Origin: Uranotaenia lowii
Lineage: Eukaryota; Arthropoda; Insecta; Diptera; Culicidae
Assembly: GCF_029784155.1 (NCBI RefSeq)
Contig: NC_073693.1
Span: 20,496,002 to 20,560,001, forward strand
Direction of reading: 5' to 3'
Length of the DNA stretch: 64,000 nt
Below are positions 24,508 to 35,642 of this stretch, in pieces (positions within the stretch are counted from its first letter, which is position 1; each line of letters starts with the position of its first letter). Below the pieces are notes generated by a model, which saw nothing but the letters and a program-made list of their open reading frames with translations, did not search any database and was not told the origin of the DNA. A program made the translations under genes and the position numbers.

Positions 24508-26872
24508 TGTTACATTTAATTTAACTGATTTATTTTTACAACGCAATTGGATAGTTCCACACACCAAAAGCTAGAATTCTAAAAAAAAGATAAGTTTTGA
24601 AAAGAAAACAAAAAGCTTTCTCCAAAGTTATTGTTCGAAGAGTTTTTGCCCACCGGAACGAACAAATAATCCCACCGTTTGCAACTGCTACAGGAAGTAA
24701 GGTGGAGAAAATCTCCGGAAAATCACTCACTTGTTTCCAGCGTTCGGGAGGGTTCTTTGGAACGTAGATTGAAGACCGTCGACCGAAGATAAGTACACTT
24801 GATGATGGATGGAAGGCCTCTCTTTTGCTTCTGCCTAGCAGAACGCAAACAAACGGATCAGTTCAAAAAACGTTAACTTTAACAACTATTATTTGTTAGT
24901 GGCACCATTGGCAATCGCTCTCCTTTTTTAAGGTTTGAGTAACAAACAGGACGTCATCATCGTGGCTTTCGTTATACTTAATTGTACAACCACGAAAACG
25001 ACAACAACGACAACTATTGACTGTTGTTGCTTTATCTTGTTAGGTTTCTGCTTAAAAGGTGGCACTTGTGGTGATGCTAGGTTTCTAGGAAAACCGAACC
25101 GATTAAGGATTGGATTCCAGGCTGCAGGCACACGACGACACACTGTTTAACACTTATTACTTAGTAAAGGGGTACTAGAACTATTGTAGAAAGGCAACTT
25201 GGCACGGTATTGGATCGAAAGTTGGAAACGTAAAACAACAACATAACTAACAACTGTCTGTCTGTCTGAAGACTTGTAACTTCGGCACTTGGCAGCCGTA
25301 CAACAACTGATTCCAGGATTGGCTGTCCCGACACGGCACACCAGAACTCTTGGCACCTTTCAGACTTCTATTCTATGTTCTGGAATCGACCGACCGATCG
25401 ACCGAAGTCCCCGAGATAGAAAAAAAAACGAAAGCACGAGAGGTTATGTTTCCTCTTTTTTTGCCGTTCGTCAGGATCCAGGGATAAATTAGAATGTCCT
25501 TTCGGGACAACGGTTAGGCCTAGAATGACAACGGTCTAGGGATGCTGACGAAGGGTTCACGTTTTCCCGATCCGTTTGGTCTATTTACTTGTAGGAGCCG
25601 CCAGAGCCAGTGGCATTGCCTACACACAGGCGCACTCATTCCTCGCAGCACCACACAAACGGGAATGCCACCGAAGGCGAGTTGTTGTTTGAAGGAGACA
25701 GAGAGGGAGAGACTAGAGAGATCCCGTCTAAAATGGGCACCAACACTAGCAAAGAACCACCTTCACCAAAGCAAAACGCTATCCGAGAATAGTTGATAAT
25801 GAGATTCCTCCCAACAGTAATCCATGTGATCCTTTTAGTACATCCAATTGTCTGTGGTGTTTCCCGAATTTCCCCCATGCAGTTGGGTTCAAAATACGCA
25901 CATCACCACCCAAGCATTCCAAAAGCCGTTTTTCTATATCAAACGAAATTGCACCATACAAACACATGTGGGCATACAGTTTATAAGAGAAGGAAAAAAA
26001 AATCGGTGGAATTCCTGAAAAAGTTACCCTCGACAGACCACATTTTTCACGGTTCCATCCCTAGAAGCCATGGGCAGAAGAGTCCCAAAAAAGGGAAAAG
26101 ACTGAACGAAACACCACAGACAGAACAAGACAAACGCACACACAAGTCAATTTATCATCCCCCTAATCAGAAGGAAGCAGCACCCTGCTTCTGTATTTTC
26201 ATTTGTCTGTCTGTTTGTCCACCCGTTCGTTCGGTTGTTCGCTTTTCCTTTCTGGGGGTGAAAAACACTCACCACACCACCCCACGATGACGACGAAGAC
26301 GACGAAGACGATTATCGGAAATGGAAAACCGTGAATCGCATTAGTAACTCACTCATTTGTTCACTCATTTCCCCACCTACTCAGTCCGTTGCTGTTGTCT
26401 ACTTGCAGGCGATTTCTTAAAATAGAGATCCTCCTCGGGTTCTTGTCACCTAAAGCATACCCAAACGTGATGTGATGTGACGGACGGCATACTGGCGGAT
26501 AGATGCGCGGTGTAATGTGGTGGGTGGAAGTTTTCCTATTCCCCTCACTTTACCACCTCGTGCGTGTGTATGTTGTGTGACATGGCATAAACCAAACCTA
26601 ACAGTCATCTTCGATACATCCTATACATGCTGCTGACAACAAACCCACAGAAGCCTACTGTTTTACAAAGTATGTGGGTTCCTCTGTTTCCATTTCTTTG
26701 AAAGAACCTAGGGCTGCCTCTGGGTGGATTTTTTTTATTTGTGCGAAATCATCAAACAACACATAAACAGAACAATTCTTGGCTAGGAGTCTGTTTTGAT
26801 TTATGTGGTTTTTGTTAAGTTTGTTCTTTACATCCTTGAGCTGTCATTCATAGTTTGAAAGAAAGTATGATG
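24508..26872. other. GC-richer unique region; no gene confirmed
   Basis: Non-repetitive, with many short overlapping frames. Two deserve note. At 25733-25792 (plus) a short frame starts Met-Gly-Thr-Asn-Thr-Ser-Lys, an N-myristoylation-like start, but no splice donor follows before the stop. At 25793-26290 (plus) a 165-codon frame opens with a hydrophobic leader-like run, then becomes basic and low in recognisable structure. A CGACGAAGA trinucleotide-like run lies near 26288-26310. The region could hold first exons or regulatory DNA of a gene outside the window. Confidence 0.35.
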
Positions 26873-27565
26873 TACCGTAAAGCGGGGTAACTTTGACCAA
26901 CAAGAAATTTTTCCACATAATCATCAATAACATCATCAAGTCTGAAGCTAAAATATCTCAAAAAAAAATTCTAAGTTTAGAAACCTATAAGTTGAGTTTC
27001 AAATTGGGAAAAACTTGGTTTGTTTTAGAAAATTTCAAATGTGAGTAAAAATTTTATTTCAAAATCTTGAAGTATCTATTTTTCGAAGGCTCGCATACAA
27101 ACACCCTTCCCAATGAAATCTAAGCGTTTAGAAACAAACAGGTTGATTCATGTGAGAGTTCAACTTTATTTCTTAGTAAATGTATAGTTTTACTGTCGTT
27201 TTTGTTACAGTTTGAGATAAATTTTTGTATTTAAAAAATAGGGATACTTTCCAAGAGTAAACCAGTGTAGGGAAACATGCTAGAAACCCTATCAAGTGGT
27301 AAAGATTGAAGGAAAAAATAAAATTTTATTAGTAATATTAAAAAATATAGCCACTTAATTTATGCAGTCTCATTGTCTATCTTTCGTTTTTTTGTTTTTT
27401 TTTTAGAAAAAAACGAACACAAACACATACAGGATCTCAATGAAACATGATGTTTCCTCGAAGAGATTCCTTTTTTCTTAACTCTAAGCGTACATCTTTC
27501 GAGGATATGATGGCTACCATCTTACAAATGCTTAAACCAACAACCCACTGAAAGTGTACTATGTA

Positions 27566-27642
27566 TGCCGTGACCGGGATTTGATCTCACACTCCCTGGC
27601 TTAGAAGAATTGAAAGCTATCCTCTACGCCAAGGGTGGCGGT
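27566..27642 (-). mobile_element. tRNA-derived SINE head (minus strand)
   Basis: On the minus strand an A-box-like TGGCGTAGAGGATAGC is followed about 30 bp later by a B-box-like GATCAAATCCC and then GGTCACGG. Spacing and order match a tRNA-type Pol III promoter. It lacks a convincing full cloverleaf and CCA-end context, so a SINE fragment is more likely than a functional tRNA. Confidence 0.5.
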
Positions 27643-27655
27643 TAATTGTCGTTTG

Positions 27656-27830
27656 GCCTTAACACATTCAAGGCCACGATGCTGTTTTATTTGGAACGCG
27701 AAGAAATCCAAATCAAAAAACGCCTAAATTCAGCATTTTTATATCTCAGAATTCACTGGACCAAAAGTTACAAATTTAGTATCTTTGAGCCACCGAAAGC
27801 GTTGTGTTCGATTTTGTAGACCCAGCAAAT
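27656..27830. mobile_element. Fragment of the piggyBac-like family seen at 20167-20411
   Basis: Begins TTAACACATTCAAGGCCACG and shares GCGAAGAAA-CC, CACTGGACCAAA and GTATCTTTGAGCCACCGAAA with the earlier copy. The right end is lost near GTAGACCCAGC. Confidence 0.4.
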
Positions 27831-28479
27831 TAAAAAATAGATCATAAATGATAACTTATGTCGTTTATAATGGCGTTGGGAATCGTAATTAAAACTGCAT
27901 AGTGAAAAGATCGTATAATATGTCCTCTGAAGCCAGTTTGAATCGGATATGATAGAAAGTGCGCCATGTTTGTAAATTTTTAAATTTGATTTTATTTTGC
28001 TCCCGCGCGGGCTTCAACTGAGAAAATCATCGTCTTATTCTCTCTGCAACCAACAGTGCATCCAGATGGCTGAAAATCAGATGGAAATTGAGTAATACCT
28101 ATTGGTCAATGAGAGAACTGGAAAAAAATGTCGTTGACAACGATTTGAAGGCTATGAGAGCAAAATCTTGCACTCTCTTGCATTCTTCCGATAGGTACGA
28201 ATAGGGTGTCGGATAACGCACAATTTGTGTAGTTTTCGTTGCTTTAGAAAGAAATGAAACTTTCACACGATAATTCTATAAAGTATATGGAACGTATATC
28301 AAAACAGCATAAGAATATAGCTAATATGATTAATTTTATATCATTTGAGATTGTTCCGAATTGTCTGAGCAATCGATAAACTAGCATTTGTAAATATAAT
28401 GTAGATGTTGTGTATCCTTTTTGTTCAAGAAAACTCGTTAAAACTATCAAAATAGAGACTGGTCAATGTTACCCCAAAG

Positions 28480-28930
28480 CAGGGGTGCCAGGTGGTTTTA
28501 ACAAAAATCAGGACACTGCGATGAAAAAATCAGGATTTATCAGGTCATCACTAAATTGATGAAAATATCATGCAGCTCTGCTTAAATTGCATAACTAAAG
28601 GCGAAATACAGGTGTTGAAGACGCCTTAAATTATGCAACTGAATCTAGAAGAACGTTGGATTGCCTGAAGTTAATATCGAAAAACAATATTTAAATATCA
28701 TTTGAACCAAATATTATCATCGGTTAAACTATTTTATTAAAGATATGTTTGATTTTCTCACCATTGAACAATAAATTTAGTTATAGTTTAGATATTTTTT
28801 AAAAATCAGGACAAATCAGGACAAGGGTCTTTTGTTAAAAATCAGGACAAATCAAGCGTTTTTTATAAATCAGGACGGCCTCTCAAAAATCAGGACAAAT
28901 CCTGAAAAATCAGGACACCTGACACCCCTG
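28480..28930 (+). mobile_element. hAT MITE family 1, copy with intact ends (451 bp)
   Basis: Begins CAGGGGTGCCAGGTGG and ends CACCTGACACCCCTG. Perfect 8-bp duplications CCCCAAAG lie at 28472-28479 and 28931-28938. It carries the shared core (AACTAAAGGCGAAATACAGG), many AATCAGGACA subterminal repeats and no transposase. The best-preserved copy in the window. It sits inside the terminus of another MITE. Confidence 0.95.
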
Positions 28931-29046
28931 CCCCAAAGTATCAAATTCTAAACAGAGACGAAATAATCAAAAAATATCGAAAAAGGTGATCAATCTCACT
29001 CCGGAATACGGTTATAAAAAAAATCGAGATTTTCGTCTTTCTAGAA

Positions 29047-29412
29047 CAGGGGCCCCAGGTGGTTATGTCACAAATCAGGACACCGCGAAGAAAAAATAAA
29101 GATGTTTCAGGACACCTCTGAATTCATGGAAAAAATATGCAGTTCTGCTAATATTGCATAAATAAAGGCGAAATATATGTGCTGTAAACGCCTTAATTCA
29201 TGCAACAGATGTGAGCAGCAGATTTTAACTATTTTTTTTACAGATTTGTTCGAAACTCTCATAGTTTGATTACAAATTCGATTTTAATTGAGATGTTTCT
29301 ATGAAAATCAGGCCAATTCAGGACATTTTAAAGACACATTTTCAAAAAATCAGGACAATTCGAGAGTTTTTGAAAAATCAGGACAGTTTCTCAAAAATTA
29401 GGACAAATCCTG
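29047..29412 (+). mobile_element. hAT MITE family 1, 3'-truncated copy
   Basis: Begins CAGGGGCCCCAGGTGG, carries ATAAATAAAGGCGAAATATA and three or more AAATCAGGACA words, then stops at GGACAAATCCTGA without the final terminus. Only about 110 bp from the intact copy, same orientation. Confidence 0.85.
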
Positions 29413-29419
29413 ATATTTT

Positions 29420-29940
29420 AATGGAAAACTTGTTACAAAAACCCGAATAATGCTTTTTTAAGAATTTTTCAACCAATTTAATCATTGAGAATCAGTTTAT
29501 AGTGGCCAAGGGTTACATAAATTGACGTTCAAAGTCAGCGTAGATTGATGAAAATTGCAGCAGAAATGCGTATGTTTTAAAACTTCTAATAACATTATTT
29601 CTGTTAATAAATTTTAGCAAAAATGTCAAGACTTATATGAAAAGATCTTGAAAAAGTGTTTTTTCAACATTTTGATAAAATTCATAAACAATCATTGCCT
29701 AGATCTTAGGAAATGTAATTGGTTCCGCTCAAGATCAGATTTCGACTAGTTCCGCTCAAGATCATTTACCCTAGATTTGTTTTGTGTAGGAGGGAAGATA
29801 TTGAATTTCTTCGGCGTTTATACACTTTTTCCCCATTGTACACTGGGTCATATTTTTGTATATTTCTTTAAGTGTTTTTTTCAGATTTTTCCCATATTGT
29901 GGATTGTTCATGCAAATTTCTGTTATTTACTTCATTTTGT
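29420..29940. other. Unique AT-rich DNA
   Basis: No gene recognised. Contains a near-duplicate GTTCCGCTCAAGATCA (29725-29739 and 29750-29764). Confidence 0.4.
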
Positions 29941-30023
29941 AGCTAAGCGGAAACCGCCATATTTGATTTCAAGATTGCGTTGGACAGCAAAATTCGAATT
30001 CTACTTACTAAGCCCTTTTACCC
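29941..30023 (+). repeat. Left direct repeat flanking foldback element
   Basis: GCTAAGCGGAAACCGCCATA to CCCTTTTACC resembles 31705-31791 (GTTGAGCGGAAGTCGCCATA to CCCCTTCACC) on the same strand. The two bracket the inverted-repeat element. Confidence 0.7.
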
Positions 30024-30028
30024 AATAC

Positions 30029-31670
30029 CCACATTGCACAGTGGTGCAGAACATCAATCTAGCTGTACGAAATTAATAGCGCCCAGGGATGAAGAGATAG
30101 ACATTTGATGTCTTCAGCAACATTGTTCAGTTTTACAAGGGGCATATTCTAGTATCAAAATTTTTGCCGAGGGGTCCACCGATAGCGAGATAAAAATGCT
30201 AACTTTTTTGTTTTTCATTTTAGGGCTTTGGTGTCTTCGACAAAGTTGTTTATCTGATCAAAATACATAAGTTTGTTGAATATGTCAAAGTCCTGTCACA
30301 TGACCCTCAGGAGTTACAGTCAAAGTAAAAAAAATCTCTTGAAAAAACAGCTTTTTGAACCTGACACGTTGTAGATTGGATAAAATGATTCGCTGTCTTT
30401 GAAACAAAGTTGTAACAAGCCACGATCTACATTTGTCTCATACATTATGATGAGTTTAGAAGTTGCTGAAGCTCTATAGAAAGCATTTAGGGTATTTTAT
30501 TGGCAATTTTGGAAGGCTCATCCATCGAAAAGTGCACATTTTCGCAACACCCCCTTTTTTGTGATTATTTTTGATGATAAGCGGAACCATTTCCATCTGG
30601 AATTAGCGCGGAAATCGCTGGAACTAGTAGAAATTTGAATGATTGAAAATACACATTTTAAGTAAAAATTACCTATTTTACTTATAGAAAAAACGTTAAA
30701 AAATTTAATTGATTAATAAAATGTTGCAGTTTTCTTTTATATATTTTGTTTTATTAAAAGGCATCTAATTTTAAGATTGGTAACTTGGATACAGTTACTT
30801 GGAACCAGTTATAGCAGTTATATTGTAATGGCAAAATTCTATAATTCAAATACTAATTTAGTGCTCTATCAAATTTAACAGATAAGTTCCATTCATTTTT
30901 TGGGGTTTAAATGATTTGAAAAATCGAATTTAAATATCTTTTAATAAAACAAAATATATAAAAGAAAACTGCAACACTTTATTAACACATTAAATGTTTT
31001 AACGTTTTTTCTATAAGTAAAATAGGTAATTTTTACTTAAAATGTGTATTTTCAATCATTCAAATCTTCACTAGTTCCACCGATTTCCGCGCTAATTTTA
31101 AATGGAAATGGTTCCGCTTATCATCAATAATAATCACAAAAAAGGGGGTGTTGCGAAAATGTGCACTTTTCGATGGATGAGCCTTCCAAAATTGCCAATA
31201 AAATACTCTAAATGCTTTCTATAGTGCTTCAGCAACTTCTAAACCCATCATAATGTATGAGACAAATGTAGATCGTGGCTTGTTACAACTTTGTTTCAAA
31301 GACAGCGAACCATTTTATCCAATCTACAACGTGTCAGGTTCAAAAAGCTGTTTTTTCAAGAGATTTTTTTTACTTTGACTGTAACTCCTGAGGGTCATGT
31401 GACAGGACTTTGACATATTCAACAAACTTATGTATTTTGATCAGATAAACAACTTTGTCGAAGACACCAAAGCCCTAAAATGAAAAACAAAAAAGTTAGC
31501 ATTTTTATCTCGCTATCGGTGGACCCCTCGGCAAAAATTTTGATACTAGAATATGCCCCTTGTAAAACTGAACAATGTTGCTGAAGACATCAAATGTCTA
31601 TCTCTTCATCCCTGGGCGCTATTAATTTCGTACAGCTAGATTGATGTTCTGCACCACTGTGCATTGTAGA
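30029..31670. mobile_element. Long-TIR foldback element (about 750-bp arms)
   Basis: Left arm 30029-30776 is the near-identical reverse complement of 30922-31670, with a roughly 145-bp unique loop. The outer ends read ACATTGCACAGTGGTGCAGA and, in reverse, ACAATGCACAGTGGTGCAGA. A diverged partial third copy lies at 42016-42310, which shows this is a family and not a single local event. No transposase. The target duplication is unclear. Confidence 0.9.
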
Positions 31671-31704
31671 TGTTTCATGTGCTTTTCAGTCACTTCCAGC
31701 ATAT

Positions 31705-31791
31705 TAAAGTTGAGCGGAAGTCGCCATATTGAATTCCAAGATGGCGTCGGATAACGTATTTCAACGTTCATTCGTTCAGCCCCTTCACCTT
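31705..31791 (+). repeat. Right direct repeat flanking foldback element
   Basis: Same-strand diverged copy of 29941-30023. The word GCCATATTGAATTCCAAGATGG is typical of a dispersed family; an exact length was not determined. Confidence 0.65.
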
Positions 31792-32266
31792 TTTTTTACA
31801 CAATTTGTGGGGGTTTCATGCCACCGGTCGTTTATTGGGCTTGGGCCTGCTAAAAAGCTTGCTCTTTACTCTAATAGATTTCCAAAAGAATGACAGCTAA
31901 TCGTAGTGAAATTGGAGTGAAATTGGAGTGAACGCTATTGCTTTCTCAGTTTAACGCACGAGAAATCGTATACCGGGATTTCGAGCGCGCTCATCGCCCA
32001 TTTCCAGTTCCAATTTGTTTCCTTTGAAAAAGACTGAAACCGCGATATTTGCGAAAATAGCCTTGGAAAAATCGCACATTTTTTTCATAACCATAACGAC
32101 GATGATAATTAAATGAACAAACTTTTGAAAAACGATATTTGCAAAATTATCATTTGCAATGAAAAATACCCGAGAGAATATTTGCAGTGTATGTCCGGAT
32201 GAATTCGCGAGATCGAGCCTGTTCTTCACGCAAAAATTCGCTTGCACTGTGGCCGGTCGATGTTTT
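31792..32266. other. Unique DNA between foldback elements
   Basis: No gene recognised. Contains a 13-bp tandem pair (GTGAAATTGGA repeated at about 31907-31931). Two overlapping minus frames (31951-32247 and 32150-32464) lack known domains. Confidence 0.35.
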
Positions 32267-32269
32267 GTA

Positions 32270-32888
32270 CAGATTTTTTAAGTAACGTTTATATGAGTAA
32301 ATTTGAACTTTTAGGTTTGTAGAGGAAAATTGAATATTTTGTACTGAAAAATCAACATCATTTTTGTTAATTTTGTGGAACCGAGCCTGTTGATGGTTTT
32401 TGTGCCAATTTATAAATTCTCCAAAGGAAATTTTCCGCTGAACAACTTTGTCCAAGCCATTCACTTTGTATCTTATTAGGCAAAAAAGTTATCAGCTGTT
32501 CACCAGGGGTGTGTATTTCAGCAATGATAAACAATAAATTCAATTGACATCACTGCTTGTGCCTCGCAAAGCATTGCATGAGAAGAAGTCATGAAATACC
32601 TCGCTAGGCATCCAGCAGTGATGTCAAATGAATTTATTGTTTATCAATTCCAAAAGACGTACCCCTGTTAAACAGCTAATAATTGTTTTGCCTTATAAGA
32701 TTCAAAGTTAAGATCTTCCACAAAGTTGTTCAGCGGAGGATTTATAAATTGGCACAAAAACCATAAGCAGGCTCGGTGCCACAAAAGAAACAAAAATGAA
32801 GTTGATTTTTTAGTGCAAAATATTCAATTTTCCCACACAAACCTAAAAATTCAAATTTACTCATGTTAACGTTACTTAAAAATTTTGC
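32270..32888. mobile_element. Second foldback element (about 280-bp arms)
   Basis: Arms 32270-32556 and 32614-32888 are inverted copies with small indels, meeting at GACATCACTGCT and its reverse complement around a 57-bp loop. Diagnostic words are GTTGATGGTTTTTGTGCCAA and CAATAAATTCAATTGACATC. A third, partial copy at 34418-34563 supports a mobile family. No coding capacity. Confidence 0.85.
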
Positions 32889-33207
32889 ATAAAATCATGG
32901 ATGCGTTTTGAACCAAAACGAAACTTTTTAGACCCCAGGGTTTGAGAAATTCAAAAATGACCCCAAATCGACTCAGTCTAGTGTCTCAATGAGAAGCGGT
33001 TTTTCGCGCGAACCGAGAATTCGCTTCGCGCTCCCTGTGTCCTCGGCCAAAGTTATTTTTAGTTTGGCATATTTTTTGGTAATGAAATAAACATACAATC
33101 TGATGTCCATTTAATTGTTATTTTCATTTTTTAATCTCCACATCTGTCTGTTCCCAAAATTGGGTCGTGGGTCTAATGTATGACATTGGACTAACGTTTA
33201 TCGTTTT
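32889..33207. other. Unique DNA downstream of candidate gene
   Basis: No gene recognised. Contains the GC-rich word CGCGCGAACCGAGAATTCGC (33006-33025) and GGCCAAAGTTATTTTTA, which recurs at 59180. Confidence 0.4.
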
Positions 33208-33489
33208 TTATTTCACAAACCCTCTGGCAAATGGACAAATTCGTTTAGGATGCCCAAATTTCTTTGCGATAATTAGTATCTGATACACCTGAATCCAGGC
33301 CATCGCTTTTTTTGGCCTTAAACCGTTCATTTCGAAAGCTTCATCACCATACGAGGTGAAAGATACAAGGCGGGATAAACAATCCAACGCCATGGCTTGG
33401 AAACTAGGCATACATATATCACAGAATCCATACACTTCCGGAACGCTAGAAGGATTCGGAAGCTGAGCGTCGCGACGAATTGGCGCCAT
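33208..33489 (-). CDS. Candidate small gene, 93 aa, unknown function
   Basis: I do not recognise this protein. The frame starts Met-Ala-Pro-Ile-Arg-Arg and ends Gly-Phe-Val-Lys with a TAA that lies inside an AATAAA-type poly(A) signal. It is less AT-rich than its surroundings, uses balanced codons and contains three Cys, a hydrophobic run near residues 66-74 and basic residues near the C-terminus. Upstream on the same strand there is a plausible 5' non-coding exon ending GGGAAG at 33760, a consensus donor GTAAGT (33759-33754), and an acceptor TATTCCAG ending at 33575. This would leave the start codon in the next exon with about 85 bases of leader. A donor-like CAGGTGTAT inside the frame (after residues Trp-Ile-Gln) offers an alternative in which this is only a first coding exon. 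The gene model is inferred; chance is not excluded. Confidence 0.38.
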   Translation of the reverse strand: MAPIRRDAQLPNPSSVPEVYGFCDICMPSFQAMALDCLSRLVSFTSYGDEAFEMNGLRPKKAMAWIQVYQILIIAKKFGHPKRICPFARGFVK

Positions 33490-33760
33490 TTGCTTGGCTA
33501 GATGGCGCTGCTACCGCCTCCTTAGGCGGATTCAACCGTCCGCCCGGAGAAAATGCCAACCCAACGACCGGTAGCTGGAATATTTATGTAGGGTATTTAG
33601 GGGGCAAGACGTCTCTCAGTAGGTTTTCAAACATTTTTAGAAAAATCCCCATCGGATAGTGAAGTAATAAAATAAATCTGGTTCAATTGATTTTTCGCTT
33701 TCAAAATGTAAGTATCTACTATTTTCTAGGTTTTAAATTATATTCGCGTTCCAACTTACC

Positions 33761-33860
33761 TTCCCGAAAGTGACTGCAAATCAATCAGTTGTGGCCTCGT
33801 CTCCGATGTCTTCTTTCGATGTTGTTGAGTTGAACACAACAGCAATACAAAAGGAATAAT
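33761..33860 (-). other. Possible 5' untranslated exon of the candidate gene
   Basis: Minus-strand segment ending in GGGAAG followed by GTAAGTTGG, a strong donor. The 5' limit is a guess. Confidence 0.3.
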
Positions 33861-34417
33861 TCGTTCGTTGATTTCTGGATGTTTTTTTTTATCTATATTC
33901 CCGGGCAAAGATTAACTTTCGTTGTTTGTTGTAAAATATTTGTCTACGTTTCGATTGTCGTTTGGCTTGCGATATTGTTGTTTGGTGCGTTTTTTTTCTT
34001 CTTTTCGAATAATTATTATCTTTTTTGCTACCTTAGCGAGTAGGTTGTCGTTTTTAGTTGTTGTTTTTGTGTATATGGATGGATATCTTTTATCGAATAA
34101 GGCTGTTCCTGGCTGACGATCAATTTTGATGCTTTTAACTTAGGTCAGCAGTGAATGGGACGATGCTAAGCTAGTTTCAACAGTTTGAGGTGGAGAATTT
34201 CTGCAAAAGAGAAGAATAGTTTTGTTCTGTTAGTATAATGAGTTGTGTCTTGGGGGTGGAGGAAACTCATGATAGCAATAGTTTGCTGGCTATAGGGATG
34301 ACTTCTTTCTAATAATAAGGGGGAAATGCTACAAGTAAAATTCTCAAGTTCTCATTTGAATGCAAGTATTTGAAATTGTTTACAGATATGTACTTAGATA
34401 TTTTTTTTTTGTTTCTT
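33861..34417. other. Unique DNA
   Basis: T-rich, no gene recognised. An open frame at 33922-34116 (plus) is hydrophobic and T-driven. Confidence 0.35.
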
Positions 34418-34563
34418 CTGTGGAGCCAAGCCTGCTAATGGTTTTTGTGCCATTTTATAAATTCTCTAAAGGAAATTTTCCGTTGAAAAACTTTGTCGAA
34501 GACCTTAACTTTTGGCATTGAAAAACAATAAATTCATTTGACATCACTACTGGGTGCCTAGCG
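34418..34563 (+). mobile_element. Partial third copy of the 32270 foldback family
   Basis: Shares AGCCTGCTAATGGTTTTTGT, AAGGAAATTTTCCG, CAATAAATTCATTTGACATC and the TCACTACTGGGTGCCTAGC centre with the full element. Only one arm and part of the centre remain. Confidence 0.8.
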
Positions 34564-34565
34564 AT

Positions 34566-34921
34566 GCCCGGAATCACAGAAAAATCTGCAATATCACAGA
34601 ATCTGTGACACAGAACACAGAATTTTGAAATTTTCACAGATTTCACAGAATTTTAGAATTTTGAATGGATTTCCAGAATTATAATTTTTTTGACCATGAT
34701 AAAATTAAAATTTCTTATTTCGAATTACAAAATTATGATGAGGTTGGTTATGGTAATTGATTTTGCCCAACTGAAATGTGAAAAATACACAATTTATCAT
34801 GAATTGTCTATGAAATTCAAGGAAATAGCATCACAGAAATCCATCATAGATTTTTTGGGTAGAATAACAGAAAGTCAGAATTTTTTTTCTTAAAAACACA
34901 AAAAAAATTTCGGCAACCTTG
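34566..34921. mobile_element. Decayed transposon rich in CACAGAATT words
   Basis: Inverted relative to 24087-24506. Repeated CACAGAAT words; right end AATTTCGGCAACCTTG. Left end not resolved. Confidence 0.5.
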
Positions 34922-35490
34922 TCCATGGCTTCTTTGCATGCAATACTTAGGTCCAATCAGCTCGACGAGTTTTGACGAAATCTGTGAATTTGTGGGTGTT
35001 ATTGTGAATTTTTGTACCCTTTGTTCTCGGCTAAACTGGACTGCACAATTAAGATGATTTTTATCTTAAAATAAAAAAGATTTTTTTTCTCTACAATCAA
35101 TAAAAGAATGGCAAAATAACAAAACAGTTTAAAATTTTTCTTTTCATGGCTGATATCATAAAAATAATCATTCCAAAAACGTAACCATTTAGCTTGCTAC
35201 CAATATCCAGTAATAACAAATAAAGATGATTAAAAAATGACTTCATATTTTTTATGACGATGGGCGAGCTTGCATAAGCCTCGACAAGCCAGTTCAAAAA
35301 TCGGAGCTAAACCTCCGTTTCATAAAATTTATAATTATACTGACCAAGGGGTACAACCCCGAAGTAAAATTCGTCAATCATAGGATCTTGATTCTTACAT
35401 CGTATGCTACGATAGCGATTGTAAGATCAATATTTAGCCCAACGCTATACTTGCAGGCAGGGTTGCCTACCTTTTTTTGTCTGTTCCCTA
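34922..35490. other. Unique AT-rich DNA
   Basis: No gene recognised. The near-palindrome TTACATCGTATGCTACGATAGCGATTGTAA lies at about 35396-35425. Confidence 0.35.
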
Positions 35491-35642
35491 TAGACTCGAA
35501 AACTACTACACCGATCATCGTCAAAATTGGCAACTGAGGGTTTTTGGGGCCGGAGATGGTTTCTGTAATAGTTAGAAACCGCTTCGACTTAAGGGAGAGG
35601 GGGCTCCCATACAAAATTTGTATTTTTTTGAAACAAATTAAA

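Larger units (their letters stand above)
26875..28938. mobile_element. Probable TA-flanked MITE, interrupted by a hAT element
   Basis: The left end CCGTAAAGCGGGGTAACTTT follows TA at 26873-26874. The right end, in reverse, reads CTTTGGGGTAACATTGACC and precedes TA at 28939-28940. The hAT copy at 28480-28930 landed inside this right terminus, duplicating CCCCAAAG. The interior also contains a tRNA-like segment and a piggyBac-like fragment, so the two ends could belong to different copies. Confidence 0.45.

Noticed and set aside
25610..25792. Myristoylation-like start as a first coding exon
   Set aside because: The frame stops quickly and no consensus donor precedes the stop.
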